The position numbers were made by a program, and so were the translations under genes. Below, piece by piece: positions 5,528 to 6,714 of a stretch of 6,714 bases of DNA. The DNA comes from Vallitaleaceae bacterium (GTDB taxonomy: Bacteria > Bacillota > Clostridia > Lachnospirales > Vallitaleaceae): positions 1 through 6,714 of the forward strand of contig JAQICP010000097.1 in the NCBI GenBank assembly GCA_027858555.1, in the 5' to 3' direction. Positions within the stretch are counted from its first letter, which is position 1. Every line of letters begins with the position of its first letter. The notes under the pieces were generated by a model that worked only from the letters and a program-made list of their open reading frames with translations, had not been told where the DNA came from and made no database searches.

Positions 5528-6079
5528 TTACTTGATTTCAATGTTATCAGTTGTATCGAGACTATTAACATACCCTACAATCTTCTCTATATTACTCTTT
5601 TTAGTAAAGTCAACTGGATGGGTAATCGCCGCTACTATCCCTCGCTCATCAGCTGATGGGTTCTTTTTCATTTTGATTTTGACCTTCAGTAATGAGATCA
5701 GTATCTTGTCTCCTACCCTCATTTCATCAAAATTAAATCCGCCACGCAAGTAAAATGTTTTAATCTGCTTTTTTTGTTCTACTGTGAAATTAGCATTCAC
5801 AACGTCCTCTATGACTTCTTCCCTATCTGGTGTAGCGCCTGTGGCAAATACAATAATATTACTTGCCTTCAACTTATCCATGTTGCTTCTGAGAAAATTA
5901 ATACCATTGATGCCCACCATATATAAACCGCCACCATATATGACAGTGTCATAATGTGCGATACGATTGATTTCTGCTTTAGATACCTCCACTAAGTCGC
6001 AATTAAGTGCTTCTGATAACCAATTTGCGTATTTATTAGTGAACCCTGTCTTAGATTTGTATACTACAACTGTTTCCAT
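5528..6079 (-). CDS. Flavodoxin-domain protein (Flavodoxin_5 / HemG-like type)
   Basis: This 183-residue cytosolic protein has the features of a single flavodoxin-like domain that binds FMN. The phosphate-binding loop is YKSKTGFTNKYA at residues 7-18, after the first strand VVVY. The second conserved region is VIYGGGLYMVGINGI at 46-60, and the third flavin-contact block is YLRGGFNF at 110-117. This pattern fits the Flavodoxin_5 group, which includes HemG-type protoporphyrinogen dehydrogenases, but Clostridial members are mostly uncharacterised and no heme gene is nearby, so a specific reaction should not be assigned. Of two adjacent ATG codons the second (6077-6079) was chosen: GGAGG at 6085-6089 lies five bases from it but only two from the first. 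It has a good promoter of its own at 6114-6142. No terminator follows it before the small gene downstream. Confidence 0.9.
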   Translation of the reverse strand: METVVVYKSKTGFTNKYANWLSEALNCDLVEVSKAEINRIAHYDTVIYGGGLYMVGINGINFLRSNMDKLKASNIIVFATGATPDREEVIEDVVNANFTVEQKKQIKTFYLRGGFNFDEMRVGDKILISLLKVKIKMKKNPSADERGIVAAITHPVDFTKKSNIEKIVGYVNSLDTTDNIEIK

Positions 6080-6113
6080 CATTACCTCCGTGTAAATGTA
6101 TCTACTGCTTTAG

Positions 6114-6142
6114 AGTATAACAATTTTTAGGGATATTCGCAA
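6114..6142 (-). promoter_or_regulatory. Sigma-A promoter of the flavodoxin gene, extended -10
   Basis: On the minus strand TTGCGA (6137-6142) is followed after exactly 17 bases by TATACT (6114-6119), with TGT directly before it, which gives an extended -10 element. This is the best promoter in the window. The leader would be about 28 bases to the chosen ATG and contains the GGAGG site. Confidence 0.65.
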
Positions 6143-6188
6143 TACAATCATGTACTTATTGAAGAACAAATCGTAGCTCCAGTACGCG

Positions 6189-6224
6189 TTTTATCCCACA
6201 GTGCTCTTTCCATACAGGATAAAA
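6189..6224. repeat. 8-bp inverted repeat next to the terminator
   Basis: TTTTATCC at 6189-6196 is exactly complementary to GGATAAAA at 6217-6224. The right arm overlaps the A run that forms the T tract of the terminator at 6221-6271, and the loop holds GTGCT (6201-6205), which can pair with AGCAC of the terminator stem. On the minus strand this lies after the termination point; on the plus strand it would come first. Confidence 0.4.
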
Positions 6225-6271
6225 AAAAGCACCATCTCGTCCTCTCATAATCCAAGAGTCCTCATAGTGCT
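6221..6271 (-). terminator. Rho-independent terminator of the zinc-ribbon gene
   Basis: On the minus strand AGCACTAT (6264-6271) pairs with ATGGTGCT (6228-6235) in eight consecutive pairs, one of them G-U. Inside is a smaller CTCT/AGAG stem. The base of the hairpin runs straight into eight T residues (complement of 6221-6228). It lies 34 bases after the stop codon of the zinc-ribbon gene and upstream of the flavodoxin promoter, so it separates the two genes. Confidence 0.8.
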
Positions 6272-6304
6272 CATTTGTCATAGTCTAATTCATATCTGCT
6301 ATAC

Positions 6305-6571
6305 CTAGGCTTGCCAACGTTTTAGGCTTGGGAAAAACTGCTTCATCATAACCCTTGCCTGATTCTCTGACATGGTCTTGTCTGCTTCAACCACGTGAGG
6401 TACGCAGATCTCTATCATGCTGTCCATGGTCTCTTCAGATGAAAAGGCTCCGTTCTCATAGCAATACTTGCAATTATCTTCACTTAAGCTACCATCGGCA
6501 TTTTTACCAAAATGTTCTTTAGTGTCCCCCATAGGCATGCCGAAACTTTGGCACATTATAATTTCACTCAT
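6305..6571 (-). CDS. Putative zinc-ribbon domain protein (Zn_ribbon_2 type) lacking one ligand cysteine
   Basis: This 88-residue protein matches, from memory, a common Clostridial family that reads C-Q-S-C-G-M-P-M near the start, then F-G-x-N-A-D-G-S, C-K-Y-C, M-I-E-x-C-V-P-H and ends A-R-x-M-M-K-x-F-F-P-x-L-K-R-W. Here those blocks are at residues 7-14, 21-28, 34-37, 53-59 and 72-86. The striking change is phenylalanine at residue 10, where the family has the second cysteine of the first CxxC; TTC replaces TGC or TGT. C7, C34, C37, C56 and H59 remain. The function of the family is not known to me; these proteins may bind zinc and often stand near small regulators or acetyltransferases. The ATG start has GGAAGGAG at 6579-6586, with seven bases of spacing. 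It has its own candidate promoter and a clear terminator, so it is a one-gene unit. Confidence 0.88.
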   Translation of the reverse strand: MSEIIMCQSFGMPMGDTKEHFGKNADGSLSEDNCKYCYENGAFSSEETMDSMIEICVPHVVEADKTMSENQARVMMKQFFPSLKRWQA

Positions 6572-6609
6572 ATTCGTTCTCCTTCCATATAATTAATCTT
6601 TACTAACTC

Positions 6610-6643
6610 ATTATACCCGGGATAACCTGACAACTACGTGTCA
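6610..6643 (-). promoter_or_regulatory. Promoter and operator-like palindrome upstream of the zinc-ribbon gene
   Basis: On the minus strand a perfect TATAAT is at 6610-6615, preceded by the palindromic CCCGGG. There is no good -35 hexamer at 16-18 bases. The place where it should be is covered by an exact inverted repeat TGACA-N6-TGTCA (6628-6643). A poor -35 box overlaid by a palindrome suggests control by a DNA-binding protein, possibly an activator. Transcription would start near 6603, giving a leader of about 30 bases. Confidence 0.42.
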
Positions 6644-6652
6644 TGTTTAATG

Positions 6653-6714
6653 TTAATTATTATTCCTTTTTTTCTTCCTTCGCTTTACCTGATGATATCT
6701 ATTCAACATATTTC
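6653..6714 (-). CDS. Possible 3' end of a gene that continues beyond the window
   Basis: On the minus strand one frame is open from the window edge to a TAA at 6653-6655 and would end with a strongly basic tail (HQVKRRKKKRNNN). The other two minus-strand frames are closed in this stretch. About 20 codons are too few to identify a product, and the lysine-rich tail simply reflects a purine-rich stretch, so this may be spacer. Confidence 0.18.
   Translation of the reverse strand, partial: NMLNRYHQVKRRKKKRNNN

Noticed and set aside
733..6082. The two flavodoxin-type proteins as parts of one electron-transfer system
   Set aside because: They are about 4 kb apart with unrelated and partly opposite-strand genes between them and separate promoters; shared fold alone does not show a shared system.
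6643..6714. A plus-strand ATG frame open to the right edge
   Set aside because: No ribosome binding site precedes the ATG, and it starts inside the palindrome assigned to control of the zinc-ribbon gene on the other strand.

Overview
The window looks like chromosomal DNA from a low-GC anaerobic member of the Clostridia (Lachnospirales or a related order). This rests on AT-rich codon use, strong AAGGAGG-type ribosome binding sites, and family content: an EFR1-type flavodoxin/ferredoxin fusion, a putative zinc-ribbon small protein, and a small conserved Firmicutes protein ending near NFKRGNE. No phage, transposase, tRNA, rRNA or CRISPR was seen. The taxonomic call is inference from gene style, not from a marker gene.

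Layout, left to right. Positions 71-619 (minus) encode a four-helix membrane protein of unknown function. Positions 733-1572 (minus) encode an EFR1-like flavodoxin plus two-[4Fe-4S] protein. Positions 1573-2395 are a long spacer. It holds a possible 42-residue membrane peptide gene (minus), an imperfect inverted repeat, a degenerate TG-rich tandem repeat, a TATG microsatellite, and the likely promoter of the only plus-strand gene. That gene (2396-3190) is tam, trans-aconitate 2-methyltransferase. Its stop codon lies inside a perfect 21-bp inverted repeat. A SulP anion transporter (3315-4973, minus) converges on tam. Upstream of the transporter is a ~210-bp array of degenerate 7/8-bp units that runs into the end of a small conserved gene (5206-5451, minus). 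Next come a flavodoxin-domain protein (5528-6079, minus), a rho-independent terminator (6221-6271) and a small zinc-ribbon protein lacking one expected cysteine (6305-6571, minus).

The genes do not form an obvious single pathway. Most have their own candidate promoters, and the mix (redox flavoproteins, anion transport, metabolite repair, small conserved proteins) looks like ordinary housekeeping or accessory chromosome. I did not find a convincing new multi-gene system. The most unusual material is non-coding: the heptamer-type array that appears to have supplied the C-terminal tail and stop codon of a gene, the long perfect palindrome at the end of tam, and the structured leader in front of the 42-residue membrane peptide.
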